A stretch of DNA of 64,000 nt from Gordonibacter sp. An230 (GCF_002159915.1 NZ_NFJP01000019.1:1-64000), one strand, 5' to 3'. Counted from the first letter of the stretch, positions 25,191 to 34,533 are shown. Numbers and translations are program-made. The notes: generated by a model from the sequence alone, not told the origin.

Positions 25191-25540
25191 AAACCGCCAT
25201 TGGCGTCGGCCGGATCGAGTTGCTGCGCAAAGTTCTGCCAGCGTTTCGGAAGATCCCGCCTGTCGGGCGGGGAGGCGTTCCAAAACGCCCCATTGGGGGA
25301 GCTCGGCTCGAGGCCCGGCGGACGCGGATCCGCGCCAACGGCAGCTTGGCGGCGGAATCGGGAGTCTCTCTCAAACCGCCGTCAGCAGGGGTCGAATCGG
25401 CCGCTTCGCACAATCTTGACTGCGCTGCGGAAAGTTTCCTCATTCAGCAGGGGTGCACAGTGCTAGTCGCAAAGAGCCTGGCTCGAGACCCGGCGGACGC
25501 GTATTCGCGTCAACGGCAGCTTGGCGGCGGGGAATGCGCT
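25191..25540. repeat. Diverged tandem duplication of about 180 bp
   Basis: Two units start with AAACCGCC (25191 and 25373). Their best-preserved part is 57 bases, 25299-25355 and 25474-25530, identical at 51 of 57 positions. The core forms a small hairpin (GACGCG..CGCGTC in the second copy). Several differences preserve pairing poorly, so RNA selection is not obvious. Confidence 0.75.
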
Positions 25541-25680
25541 GCCGGCGGGAAGGTTGGCGCCAATCGCGAGGTGCGCTTTATCCGCAAGGAGTCAGGCTCG
25601 CCATATCGAGAACGTTTTTCTGCTCGCTTTTGGCTTGGCCGATCTTTTGCATTGATGGGATGCCGTGTTGTCCGGGCGGC

Positions 25681-25713
25681 TCGGGGCGCAAGGAAGGATC
25701 GCCCGCGCCCCGA
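25681..25713 (-). terminator. Hairpin terminator after module B flavoprotein
   Basis: TCGGGGCGC (25681-25689) pairs perfectly with GCGCCCCGA (25705-25713), 8 bases past the minus-strand stop. No U tract. Confidence 0.55.
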
Positions 25714-25720
25714 ATCCGTT

Positions 25721-27271
25721 CTACACGGCTTGCTCTTTGGCGGCGTTCTGCCCGGCAATGCGTCCGTTCACGAGGCAGTCCGCCGTGGCGCACGAGCCCA
25801 AACGGCATGCGCCGTGGATGCCGCCTGCCGCTTCGCCTGCCACGTACAAGCCGGGAATGACTTTCAGGTTCATGTCGAGGGCGCGGCATTCCAGGTCGGT
25901 TTTGACCCCGCCCATGCAATGGTGCACCTTCGGCCAGAGGCGAACGCCGTAGAACGGGGCCTCGTCGATGGACTGCGCGTCTTCGGGGATGGGCTTTCCG
26001 AAGTCCTCGTCGGTCTTGTTGGCGACGAACGTGTTGTACCGGTCGATTTCCGCCTTCACCGCGTCGACGGGCATGCCGTAGTGCTCGGCCGCCTCTTCAA
26101 TGGACGAGAACTCGGTGGCTATGCCGGCTGCGAGCGCGTCCTCGAGGCCGCTTCCGTTGTCGTAGAGCGCTTTCTTGCAGGTGATTTGGACACAAGGCTG
26201 CCCGGTTTCCAGGATGGCGTCGGCATAGCGTTTCCGATCGGTCAGCTCGTTTACGATGCGCTTGCCCGTGGCTGCGTTCAGCGTGGGCGCGTAGCTCGCC
26301 TGGCCGTCGGTGTAGAAGGCTGCCACACCGTAGCCTTGCTCGTCGGGGCTCATGAAGGGCAAGAGCTGGATCCAATCGGTGTGAACCGCCATTGCGCCGG
26401 CGGCAACTGCGGCGCGCAGGCTTTCGGCTGTGGCTCCTTCTTGATTCGTGCAGTCCACGGAATCGTCGAGTCGCGGATCTTGCGCCATGCGGAACTCCAA
26501 GTCGCGGCCGAACCCTCCGGAAGCCAGCACCACGGCCTTGTTCGCCTTGATGGCGACCGGCGTGCCGCTCTCCGCGTCGTTGCCGTTGGGCTTGTCGTGC
26601 ACGATGGCCCCGATCACACGCCCGCTGTCGTCCTTCACCAATTCGGTGAGCATGCGCTTCGTCTCGATTTCGACGCCCATCTCTTCGAGCTTCGCAACGA
26701 AAGGACCGGTGACGTTTGCCCCGCCTCCCTCGCCTTGCGCGATGGAACGCATGACGGTGTGGCCACCGTAGGGGTAGAGGAAGTACTCGCCGTCGTCGTT
26801 TTTCGCCCATGTGGCGCCCATCTCGATGGTCCATTCCCACGTTTCGTTTGACTTCTCGGCGATCATGCGGCACTTGTCCCTGTCGTTGAGGTACAGGCCC
26901 GCCACCATCATGTCGTCCACGTATTGATCGATGGAGTCTTGCACGCCTTCGCGCTCTTGCACGCTCGAGTTGCACACGGCGAAGTCGCCCGCAGCAAGCG
27001 AAGAGTTGCCGCCCGCGCGGTTTGCCTTCTCGATGACTTTGACGTCGGCGCCGGCGCTCTTCGCTTCGATTGCGGCGGCGAGGCCGGTGTATCCGCTTCC
27101 TACGACGAGGACATCGCACTCCTCGCTCCATTTCGTGTTCGAGCCTTGCGCCGTCGCCTCGTTCCGTTCGCCTTGCGGTGCACATCCTGCGAGCCCGAGG
27201 GTTGCGGCGACGCCGGCCATCGCGGCGCCCGCGATGAACGATCGGCGGGAAACTTCCGTGGCGTTTCTCAT
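25721..27271 (-). CDS. Tat-exported FAD-dependent reductase, module B
   Basis: About 516 residues. Twin-arginine VSRRSFIAGAA, lipobox GLAGC with Cys30, FAD motif GSGYTG at 58-63, and ATGKRIVNE near 367 are visible. The C-terminal block HHCMGGVKTD with AGEAAGGIHGACRLGS is the closest of the four to classical soluble fumarate-reductase flavoproteins. No haem domain is present. The start at 27271 is chosen because AAGGAGG lies 9 bases upstream; ATG 27280 abuts that site. It is on the same strand as its LuxR partner, which lies upstream across a 1-kb repeat-bearing gap. The substrate is not assignable. Confidence 0.88.
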   Translation of the reverse strand: MRNATEVSRRSFIAGAAMAGVAATLGLAGCAPQGERNEATAQGSNTKWSEECDVLVVGSGYTGLAAAIEAKSAGADVKVIEKANRAGGNSSLAAGDFAVCNSSVQEREGVQDSIDQYVDDMMVAGLYLNDRDKCRMIAEKSNETWEWTIEMGATWAKNDDGEYFLYPYGGHTVMRSIAQGEGGGANVTGPFVAKLEEMGVEIETKRMLTELVKDDSGRVIGAIVHDKPNGNDAESGTPVAIKANKAVVLASGGFGRDLEFRMAQDPRLDDSVDCTNQEGATAESLRAAVAAGAMAVHTDWIQLLPFMSPDEQGYGVAAFYTDGQASYAPTLNAATGKRIVNELTDRKRYADAILETGQPCVQITCKKALYDNGSGLEDALAAGIATEFSSIEEAAEHYGMPVDAVKAEIDRYNTFVANKTDEDFGKPIPEDAQSIDEAPFYGVRLWPKVHHCMGGVKTDLECRALDMNLKVIPGLYVAGEAAGGIHGACRLGSCATADCLVNGRIAGQNAAKEQAV

Positions 27272-27361
27272 AAGTTGCATCCTCCTTGATCGATGTCGAG
27301 AACGCTTCGTCGTCATTGCGCGTTCCACCGGTTCAGCGTAGAGGCGATCATCGGCCGCGCG

Positions 27362-27409
27362 CACCCCACCTAGTGCGGGAAACTGCGAAACCCCCCTGGA
27401 GGTGGGGTG
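27362..27409. promoter_or_regulatory. Candidate operator dyad, module B
   Basis: CACCCCACC (27362-27370) and GGTGGGGTG (27401-27409) are perfect complements 30 bases apart, 90-140 bases upstream of the flavoprotein. They share CACC/GGTG words with the dyads of modules A and C. Confidence 0.4.
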
Positions 27410-27610
27410 GGATCCGGCGCGCGGAGGCTCGATGCGGGACACGCCGGGCGCACTCCGTTCCGAGAAGAGTGTTCTTCGACGCGTGAAGCCGGGAGAAGGC
27501 GCTGCATGCTCGATAGGCTGGGCGCGCTCGGATGTCCGAAGCCCCCCTCCTTTGAGGTCAAGAACGCTCGATGCGCGAAAGGATGCTCGTCAGGTGGAAA
27601 GTGGACGTTT

Positions 27611-27757
27611 TTTTGGTCAGGAAACCCCGTTCGGGCATAGAATCTTCCGCTTTGCGATTTGGAGGATGTTTGTAGCTGGCGAAAGGCCAGGTCGATGAAG
27701 ACGAAGTTGGCCGAGGGCGCTTCGAGGCGTGCCAGAACGGAGGTTTTCCGGCCAAAA
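27611..27757. repeat. Long imperfect inverted repeat, element 5
   Basis: Arms 27611-27636 and 27731-27757 pair over TTTTGG.C.GGAAA..CCGTTC.GGC with two one-base gaps. The interior has a compact CTGGC-GAAAG-GCCAG stem-loop at about 27678. Confidence 0.6.
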
Positions 27758-28278
27758 TCAGCGTGTTTTTCTGCACGAAAGGGCGCGAAAGGCAAACAAA
27801 GCGCGACGCGGGGTGTGTCTTGCCGTTCGTACGGTCGAGTGCGTCGACGGAATCGAAAAAAGGGGTGAAGCGCGATGCCGGGTATGGCGTAGGCGAGGGG
27901 AATCCATGCGCGGAGGGGTGGCGCGTCATGCGGGTCGTCATGCTGATGTGCGATGCCGGGCATGGCGTGCGGGTCGCACGCCGACGTGCGGGCGGTCAAC
28001 GGCATCGCGCGGGCCACGGCACCGATGCGAGGCGCCTCGCGGGACGCGCCGATGCGCTGTGGATCGGCCCTGTGCAGGCCAACGCGGTGGCGCTGTGTCG
28101 GCATCGCGCGGAGTGCGCGCTGATGCGCCCGCTTGCGTCGTTTGGGCGCCCTGCGCGGCCGGTCCCCTCAAGGGAGGTGGCAGAGAGGCTGCCGAAGAAG
28201 CCGAAGGGCGGTCGTTACCGTGTCGGGTGCTGGAGCGCGCGGCAGGTTTGCGGCAGGGCGATCCGGGAATCGGCCGAA

Positions 28279-29748
28279 TCATCCTTGCGCAAGGTCGATG
28301 ATCTCCTGTTTGCTGTGGACGTCGAGTTTCGCATAGATGGTCTTCTGGTAGCTTTTCACGGTGTTTTTCGAGAGGAACAGTTTTTCGCAGATGAATGCGA
28401 GGTCGCGTCCTTGAGCGAGCAGGATCAGGATGTCCCTTTCGCGGTTCGTGAGACCGTGCTCGCTGGCGAGCGCATAGCAGCGCGCCTCTTGCGCGTCGTG
28501 CTGTTTGCGCGAGATCCTGTCTAGCAGTTCGTCGGCCGCACGAGCTTGTTTTTCGGCCTTCTTGCGCTCGTGGGAGTTCGCCATCCAGATGACCATGAGC
28601 ACGAGGTACAGCAGGAAGAAGGCGACCGCCACCATGCGCACGAAGTCGGCGGTGCTCCCTATGCCCAGGTGCCATGCGATATTCTGTCCGATGAACAGCC
28701 CAAGGCGCGGCAGGGCGTACGCCAGCGATACGCCTGCAAGCAACCGTTTCCCGTCGCGAAGGTACGTCGTCGCCACTAAGAAGAGCAGCGAGAGCATGAC
28801 GAGCTTCCATCCCGCAGCGGCGAGGATGTTCAACGACACCGCATACTCTTCAGGGAGAAACGGAAGAAACAGGATGCCGGTTGCGAGGACGCCGAACACG
28901 ACGTTGAACAGCATCGAGGGGGAGGGGGTCGAAGGCCTTCCGAAATACAGCAGAAACGCAACGGCTGCCGCAATGCCGCCGAATTGGGAGATGCGCAGCG
29001 ATGCGTCGAACGAGAAGCTTCCGTTTGTGGCGGCGGTGTCCACGATGCCGTACACGACAGACAGCGCGAACGTGCACACGCCCGGCACGAGGAACGCGTC
29101 GAGGAAGTCGAGGCGGGAGAGTTTCGGGGTTGCACGCGGCGTGTCGATCGACGAGGCGGATTCCGCAACGGAGCGCTTGCTGCGACCTTGCAGGGCGAGG
29201 ACGAAGCAACCGATCGAGCCCGCCAGGCATGCGGCGTACATGACGAGCCTAGCCGAGAAAGGTAGAAGGTCGATCACCATGCCTGCGATCATGCCGCCGA
29301 GCGACATGGTGCCGCAGGCTATCGCGATCATGCGTGGCGGGCAGGGTGCGAAGAGCCAGAAGTAGCTTGGCATCACGAAGCTCATGCCGACGCCCGCGGC
29401 GATGACCGATGCGACGAACGCTGCGTCAGCAGCTCCAAGCGAAGAGGCGATGGCCATTCCCACGATGGCTGCGGCGAACGCGGCGAACCCGATCACAGCC
29501 AGCATCGCGCGCCTCGATGGCGATGCGAAGAACGCGATGAGCGAAAACGCTATGGAGCCAAGGAATATGGAGGGGTTGAGCACGTTGTCGAACGCCGAGA
29601 TGGGGAAATCGGGTCGTCCGGCAAGCCAGCTTGAGTAGAAGAACGACACGCACACCGTGTATGCGAGGGAGAACCCCGCGATGGCGACGAGACGACGGCG
29701 CCCCTCTTTGTCAAAGGTTGCGTCGAGTCGTTGGCTTTCCGCTGCCAT
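28279..29748 (-). CDS. Membrane LuxR-type regulator, module B
   Basis: 489 residues. About twelve membrane helices precede a cytoplasmic coiled linker (ERKKAEKQARAADELL, about 400) and a LuxR helix-turn-helix (LTNRERDILILLAQ, LSKNTVKSYQKTIYAKLDV). The layout is the same as in module A, but the membrane half has diverged, as expected if the ligand differs. GGAGGGAAGGGG precedes the ATG. It is transcribed toward the module B flavoprotein. Because of the 1-kb gap the two probably have separate promoters. Confidence 0.85.
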   Translation of the reverse strand: MAAESQRLDATFDKEGRRRLVAIAGFSLAYTVCVSFFYSSWLAGRPDFPISAFDNVLNPSIFLGSIAFSLIAFFASPSRRAMLAVIGFAAFAAAIVGMAIASSLGAADAAFVASVIAAGVGMSFVMPSYFWLFAPCPPRMIAIACGTMSLGGMIAGMVIDLLPFSARLVMYAACLAGSIGCFVLALQGRSKRSVAESASSIDTPRATPKLSRLDFLDAFLVPGVCTFALSVVYGIVDTAATNGSFSFDASLRISQFGGIAAAVAFLLYFGRPSTPSPSMLFNVVFGVLATGILFLPFLPEEYAVSLNILAAAGWKLVMLSLLFLVATTYLRDGKRLLAGVSLAYALPRLGLFIGQNIAWHLGIGSTADFVRMVAVAFFLLYLVLMVIWMANSHERKKAEKQARAADELLDRISRKQHDAQEARCYALASEHGLTNRERDILILLAQGRDLAFICEKLFLSKNTVKSYQKTIYAKLDVHSKQEIIDLAQG

Positions 29749-30640
29749 GCCCCTTCCCTCCGTCGTGTTGCCGCTGCGGCGATACGCGCGTCAACCTATT
29801 ATAGGCAATCTCTGCCGGAGCGCCTCGCTGATCGGTTGTCCTTTGCCGGGCTTTCGTCCTTCGTGCGCATGGGGAGTTGGGCGCGTCGCTTCTCGAAAGA
29901 GCGATGCGTGCGGGGGCCGTCGAGCGCTCGATGACGTATGGGGCCGCTTTCTGGGACGTTGCCGCTCGAGGAGCGCGGGGTGCGAGCCGTCCGACGCATC
30001 GACGGGGCGCGTTCGCGCGCTCCGTCTGGGCGAGTCGCGCGCGTTCGCGTCGACGAGGGCTGAAACCATGCGTTGGCGTGCGTTGTCGGAGCTCTCCCGG
30101 TCGCTTCTTCAGCATCGCCTTGAGGACGAAACCTCGCCGACGCGCTTCGTTGAGGGCGTCGCAAGGCGTCTTCTATGGCCGAGCATGGGATCTGGCCCTT
30201 TTCGCTCGAATGCGGGCGGCTCCGTCACCTGGTTGGGGGCGCGGGGGTCGTTCGCGCGGCGATGAGGTTGGGACCGTGCGGCGGTATGGCGGGAAGGCGG
30301 CCATGGCGCCCTTCGCGGTTGACGGCGAAGCGGGGGCGCTGGGCGTTGGAAGATACGGCGGGGATGCCCATCCGAGTGGAAGGCCTCTGGGTGCGCCCCC
30401 GACGCGTCGACGAGCCGGAGCGGGGTTTGCAAGGGCTCGGCGTCGGTCGTTGCGCCTTCGGCGGTTCCCGAAAGGGGCTCGGCGAAACCGGCGCGAGGAC
30501 CCCCTCTCTCTCCGTCTTCGGACGCCGCGATTCGGGTGACGTCCCTCTCCCGCCTCCTGCACCTGACCGTGCGCGCCGTTTGCCGAGGGAAAAGTTCGCC
30601 GAACGGAACGCGGCTCGCACGTCTTGGTCGTGCGGGCCGC
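29749..30640. other. 0.89-kb spacer without recognisable genes
   Basis: Very GC-rich and lacking stop codons in several frames, but no frame has a plausible start site or protein-like composition. The only feature I can support is the terminator at its right edge. It could hide decayed coding DNA. Confidence 0.4.
30610..30640 (-). terminator. Hairpin terminator after VTT-domain gene
   Basis: GCGGC-TC-GCACG, loop TCTTGGT, CGTGC-GG-GCCGC, directly abutting the minus-strand stop. Two stem blocks are separated by a two-base mismatch. Confidence 0.55.
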
Positions 30641-31327
30641 TTATCGGGGGCCGTGTTCGGTGGGCGCGTCTTTGCGGAGAAGCGTCCGATACGCCATTGC
30701 GCCGGCGCCTGCCAGCACCACGGTGAGCGCGGCCACCGCCGCTGCGCCGAGGTAGTTGCCGTCCCCGAACGCTCCGGCTGCGAGCGTGGAGGACACGATG
30801 GAGGGGATGCGGCCCACGGTGGTGAGGGCCACGATGCGCATGAGGGGGCTTTTCCCGAGGCCTGCCACGTAGGTGAGCAGGTCTTTCGGCGTGCCTGGAA
30901 CAAGGAAGCACAGGAAGAGCATCAATTCGAAGCGCCGTGCGTCGCGCAGCCAGCGCATCGAGGCTATCTTCTCGGGAGGGAAGAACAGCCCCACGATCTT
31001 CAGGCCGAATGCGCGTACGAGCAGCATGACCGCCGCTGTTCCGAGCGCGCTAGCCGTGAGGCACCATAGCGTGCCCTCGAGGGCGCCGAACGCGTATCCG
31101 GCGGCCAGTTCAAGCGGCTCGCCCGGGAGGAACGTGATCACGATCTGGGCCATGTTTGCAAGAACGAACGCGACGCGGCTGAACGCTCCGGCCTCGTCCA
31201 CCCAAGCTCGAAAGCGCGGCGCGTCGGCCACGAATGCAAGCAGCTCGGGTCCGTGCAGCGCCCACAGCACACCGATGCCTGCGCACAAAAGGGCGAGCCC
31301 TGCTATCGCCGCCGCCCTCTTTCGCAT
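30641..31327 (-). CDS. TVP38/TMEM64 (VTT-domain) membrane protein
   Basis: About 228 residues from ATG 31327, with five or six hydrophobic segments. The VTT motifs PGEPLELAAGYAFG (about 76) and FLVPGTPKDLLTYVAGLG (about 143) are clear. Bacterial members are DedA/TVP38-like integral membrane proteins, possibly lipid-handling. The frame stays open to an ATG at 31780, adding about 150 low-complexity Ser/Ala/Glu residues that cross the parS site; I regard that part as unlikely. Neither start has a strong ribosome binding site. It lies downstream of a two-component system on the same strand and may be its co-transcribed target. Confidence 0.8.
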   Translation of the reverse strand: MRKRAAAIAGLALLCAGIGVLWALHGPELLAFVADAPRFRAWVDEAGAFSRVAFVLANMAQIVITFLPGEPLELAAGYAFGALEGTLWCLTASALGTAAVMLLVRAFGLKIVGLFFPPEKIASMRWLRDARRFELMLFLCFLVPGTPKDLLTYVAGLGKSPLMRIVALTTVGRIPSIVSSTLAAGAFGDGNYLGAAAVAALTVVLAGAGAMAYRTLLRKDAPTEHGPR

Positions 31328-31849
31328 GAGAATGCGGCGTTCCGCCTGATGGGAAGCTGGCGTTTCACGTGAAACATGTGTTGTATCCGCCGCCGGGCGC
31401 ATTTGGCGCACCGTCCGGGGCGAGGCGCTGCCGGTTTCGAGTTGCTCCGAATGGCCAGAATGGAGCGCTGCCGACAAGGTGCTCTTCTGTTTGGAGAGGG
31501 GCGCTGCTGGTGCGGAGTCCTTCCGACGGGGCGAGGCGCTGCTGGCAGCGCGCCCTTCCGGCGAAGTGCAGCATCCTGCTGGCCCGTCGTTCGTCGGAAC
31601 GGTCTTGCTCTCCGACTGTTCGGAGGGGTTCGGGGCGCTCTTTCGCTCCGGGGCCTCGGCGCCTGCGGGTATGGCTTTCTGCTCGCGCACCATGCCGCAG
31701 CGAGAGGGGGCTTCGCTTTGCCGAGCGGAATGGCGTTCGCGGGTGAGGACGGCCGGGGCCTCGGCAGATACGGTGTTCATGACGGATGCTCCGTTTCTCG
31801 ATGCGGGGTGCGTGCGAATCGATAGTACGGGGCAGATATCTACGTGCGA
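31328..31849. other. Spacer with parS-like site and repeated GCGCTGCTGG words
   Basis: A parS-like palindrome lies at the left. Between 31420 and 31560 the words GCGCTGCCGG, GAGCGCTGCCG, GGCGCTGCTGG and GAGGCGCTGCTGG recur at irregular spacing, a decayed short repeat. An open minus-strand frame crosses it. Confidence 0.45.
31361..31376. other. parS-like ParB site
   Basis: CGTTTCACGTGAAACA matches parS at 15 of 16 positions, including the full central TTTCACGTGAAA palindrome. It is immediately upstream of the preferred VTT-gene start. Confidence 0.75.
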
Positions 31850-33847
31850 TCAACTCCCAGCGCATCCATCGCTATACGGCGTGTCCATGGCGAATCGGGC
31901 GACGACGCGCGCGCCGCCCTCGGGACGGTTCGCAAGCGATAGAGAGCCTCCGTGCCGTTCGCACAAAAGCGAAGCGATGTTGAGGCCCAAGCCGAAATGG
32001 CTTTCCGAGGGCGTCTCGCTGAAGAACGGAGCGCAGCCACGCTCGAGGGCCTCGGCCGAGAAGCCGGGACCGTCGTCGTCCACCGTCAGAGCGAGCATTC
32101 CTTCTCGCACGTCGAGCCGTGCGTCCGCACGCGTGCGGGCGAAGCGAAGCGCGTTGCTGACGAGGTTCTCCGCAACCTCGTCTACGATGGCGCGATCGAC
32201 GCGCAGCGTTGGGCGCAGGGCGTCGCATGTGGAGCTGACGGACAGTCCGAATCGCTTGCCCGCGGCGGCGGCCAGCTCGCGTCCGACATCGTCGATGCCC
32301 GTCGCCACTGCGTCGAACGCCCATTGCTCGGGCGCGGCGACGCGGTCTTCCAGCTTCTGCAGCCCGCTCATGGCCTCCACGTAGCGCTCGAGGCGTTCCA
32401 CCTGCCGCGATAGCGCCGCCGTCGACGTCTCCAGCTGTTTCGCCGACGCGTCGCCGGCGCGAAGGCGCGCATCCAAAAGCTCCACCTTCCCCTTCAGGAC
32501 GGTGAGCGGCGTGCGCAGGTCGTGCGCGAACGCGGCGTTGAGTCGCCGGCGCTCTTCGGCCGTGCGCCACAATGCACGCTGCGACGCCACCAAAGATGAG
32601 CGCATCGTCTCGAACGAGGCGGCCAGGTGGCCCAGCTCGTCGTCGCGGTTGTGCTCCACGTGGAAGTCAAGGTCGCGGTCGGCTATCTTCGACGCCGCCG
32701 CATCGAGCGCGGATATCCCCGGTTCGAGCCGCGTGCGGAAGAACCTCCTGGCCGCCGCGAAAATGCATGCTCCGAACCATAGTGGGAACATGGCAATCGA
32801 GAGGAGCCCGAACAGTGCAGAAAGGGCCGTCGCGCTCGGGCTGGGCGCGGTGGAGAGGTAATAACCGACTGGGGAAACAGGCATGCGGTCGTTCGGCATG
32901 CCCGTTTCAGCGACCGCTCCCGACTCGCTCGACGAATCCGCTTCGTCTTGGACGCCCGGCTCGGCAGTGCGACCTTCCTCGTTTTGCGCGCCTCCGGATA
33001 CGAACGCGGCCAAGGGGCTTTCGGGGTGCTCGGCCACCCACGCGGCGAACAGGGATCGGGCTTGGGCATCGTAGACGGCAAGATGGTCGACGGGCAGTGT
33101 GCCGTCATCGCTCAGAAGCGCCTCCAGCTCGTCATGCCCTTTCAGGTACACCTCGAATGCGCCGCCACGTGCGGGGTCTTCGCCGTCTGCCCCGTTCGCA
33201 AGACCCTCGCCATCTAAGGTCATCTCGTCGTCTGCGGAGATTTCGCCGCTCGGCTCGCCTGCGTTCTTGAGCTCGTTCTCATTGCCGTTTTTGCTCGCAT
33301 CTTCGCCGTTGCCTTCACGTTCATCTGCGGTTTCGTCTTCATTCCCGCTTTCGCTCGCATCCTCGCTCGTGTTGCCGGTGCCATCTGAATCGTTCTCGCT
33401 GCCTGAACCGGAATATCGGTACTCGTAGGGATAGGAGCTTGCATCGAAGATGCGCATGCTCGATCCCAAAAGATTTGCATCCAACGGCTCGCGGTCGTCG
33501 TAAGAGACCCGCACGAACAGCTCCGTGCCCCTGTCGTCAAGGCTTATGCTGCGTGCTGGATGCAGCATCCCGTCAGCGGCGTCGTACACGAACAGTCCCG
33601 AAACCTCGACTCCGTCATCGGACACGCGGCTTTGCAGGCCGCTGAACAGCGATGCCGTGGTGGAGGACAGCACGAGCGCCATCATCAGAAACCCCAGCAT
33701 GTACACCATGAACGATGTCTTGAGCGACGCGTTGCGCCAGCGCTCTTTCAGGCGGGCGAAACGCCGTTGCGATCCTGATCGCGCATGCGTGTGGGCGCCC
33801 TCGGTGGGATGCGCGGGATTTTTCGGCGGTTTCGCTAAGCGCGCCAC
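31850..33847 (-). CDS. Sensor histidine kinase
   Basis: About 665 residues. The first span (SFMVYMLGFLMMALVL, about 47) and the second (LLSIAMFPLWFGACIF, about 395) flank a long extracellular sensor of roughly 320 residues, which carries a striking Asp/Glu/Asn/Ser-rich stretch (about 170-235). A HAMP linker follows, then the His-phosphoacceptor box AFAHDLRTPL (about 490) and an ATPase domain with VAENLVSNALRFA and DDDGPGF. A GTG at 33847 overlapping the response-regulator stop by 13 bases is the best start. It phosphorylates the adjacent regulator. The acidic segment might bind cations, which is speculative. Confidence 0.88.
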   Translation of the reverse strand: MARLAKPPKNPAHPTEGAHTHARSGSQRRFARLKERWRNASLKTSFMVYMLGFLMMALVLSSTTASLFSGLQSRVSDDGVEVSGLFVYDAADGMLHPARSISLDDRGTELFVRVSYDDREPLDANLLGSSMRIFDASSYPYEYRYSGSGSENDSDGTGNTSEDASESGNEDETADEREGNGEDASKNGNENELKNAGEPSGEISADDEMTLDGEGLANGADGEDPARGGAFEVYLKGHDELEALLSDDGTLPVDHLAVYDAQARSLFAAWVAEHPESPLAAFVSGGAQNEEGRTAEPGVQDEADSSSESGAVAETGMPNDRMPVSPVGYYLSTAPSPSATALSALFGLLSIAMFPLWFGACIFAAARRFFRTRLEPGISALDAAASKIADRDLDFHVEHNRDDELGHLAASFETMRSSLVASQRALWRTAEERRRLNAAFAHDLRTPLTVLKGKVELLDARLRAGDASAKQLETSTAALSRQVERLERYVEAMSGLQKLEDRVAAPEQWAFDAVATGIDDVGRELAAAAGKRFGLSVSSTCDALRPTLRVDRAIVDEVAENLVSNALRFARTRADARLDVREGMLALTVDDDGPGFSAEALERGCAPFFSETPSESHFGLGLNIASLLCERHGGSLSLANRPEGGARVVARFAMDTPYSDGCAGS

Positions 33848-34533
33848 TTGTACCCCATGCCCCAGACGGTCTCGATAGGGTCGTGCGCAAGGCCCGCTGC
33901 GGTCAGCTTCTTGCGGATGCGCCTGATGTGCTCGGTCACCACTTGCGGGTCGCTCTCGTTCTCCCATCCGCCTACCCGCTCGTGGATGCGCTCGCGTTCG
34001 AACACCTGCCCTGCATGTTTCGAAAGGAACGCCACGATGTCGAACTCGCGACGCGTCAGCTCGATGGGGGTTCCTGCCACCTGCGCCGTGCGCGCGCGGT
34101 AGTCGATGACGAGGTCGCCGTCGAAGCGCACTTCGGCTCTCGCGTGTTGGCGGCCTTCGCGCGCAAGGTGCGCCCGCACGCGTGCGCCCAGCACGGCAAG
34201 CGAGAACGGTTTGAGCACATAATCGTCCGCGCCAGCCTCGAAACCTTCGAGCGCGTCGACGTCCTCCACGCGCGCGGTGAGGAACACGATAGGGCAGGAA
34301 AGGTGCTCGCGCAGTCGTCGGCAGACGGTGTAGCCGTCGATAAGGGGCAGGCCCACGTCCAGCACGATGAGGTCGGGGCTGCGCTCGGCACGCTTGAGGG
34401 CCGTTGCGCCATCGTGCGCGGTGAGCACGCGAAAACCCTGGCTGGAGAAATACTCGTCCAGCAGCGAGACGATGTCGGGCTCGTCGTCAACGACGAGGAT
34501 GGTGCCCTGCGACGGGCGTGTGCTCTGCTCCAT
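33835..34533 (-). CDS. OmpR-family response regulator
   Basis: About 232 residues. The receiver domain has VVDDEPDI, the phosphoacceptor Asp in LIVLDVGLPL and Lys in VLKPFSLA. A winged-helix OmpR/PhoB DNA-binding domain (ELTRREFDIVAFL..VWGMGYKWRA) ends the protein. GGGAGGG before ATG 34533 sets the start; a longer frame to 34635 has no such site. It is the first gene of the regulator-kinase pair. The targets are unknown but may include the VTT gene downstream. Confidence 0.92.
   Translation of the reverse strand: MEQSTRPSQGTILVVDDEPDIVSLLDEYFSSQGFRVLTAHDGATALKRAERSPDLIVLDVGLPLIDGYTVCRRLREHLSCPIVFLTARVEDVDALEGFEAGADDYVLKPFSLAVLGARVRAHLAREGRQHARAEVRFDGDLVIDYRARTAQVAGTPIELTRREFDIVAFLSKHAGQVFERERIHERVGGWENESDPQVVTEHIRRIRKKLTAAGLAHDPIETVWGMGYKWRA

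Larger units (their letters stand above)
24717..25720. other. 1.0-kb repeat-rich spacer between modules A and B
   Basis: The gap lies between two convergent flavoprotein genes. It holds terminators at both ends, inverted-repeat element 4 and a diverged tandem duplication of about 180 bases. I see no coding frame with a ribosome binding site. Confidence 0.5.
27272..28278. other. 1.0-kb spacer inside module B
   Basis: No supported gene. It contains an operator-like dyad near the flavoprotein start and inverted-repeat element 5. The part from 27940 to 28270 is GC-rich and featureless to my reading. Confidence 0.45.

Noticed and set aside
31328-31780. 150-residue N-terminal extension of the VTT-domain protein
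   Set aside because: Low-complexity, includes the parS palindrome in frame, and no strong ribosome binding site at 31780. Kept as a possibility in that entry only.
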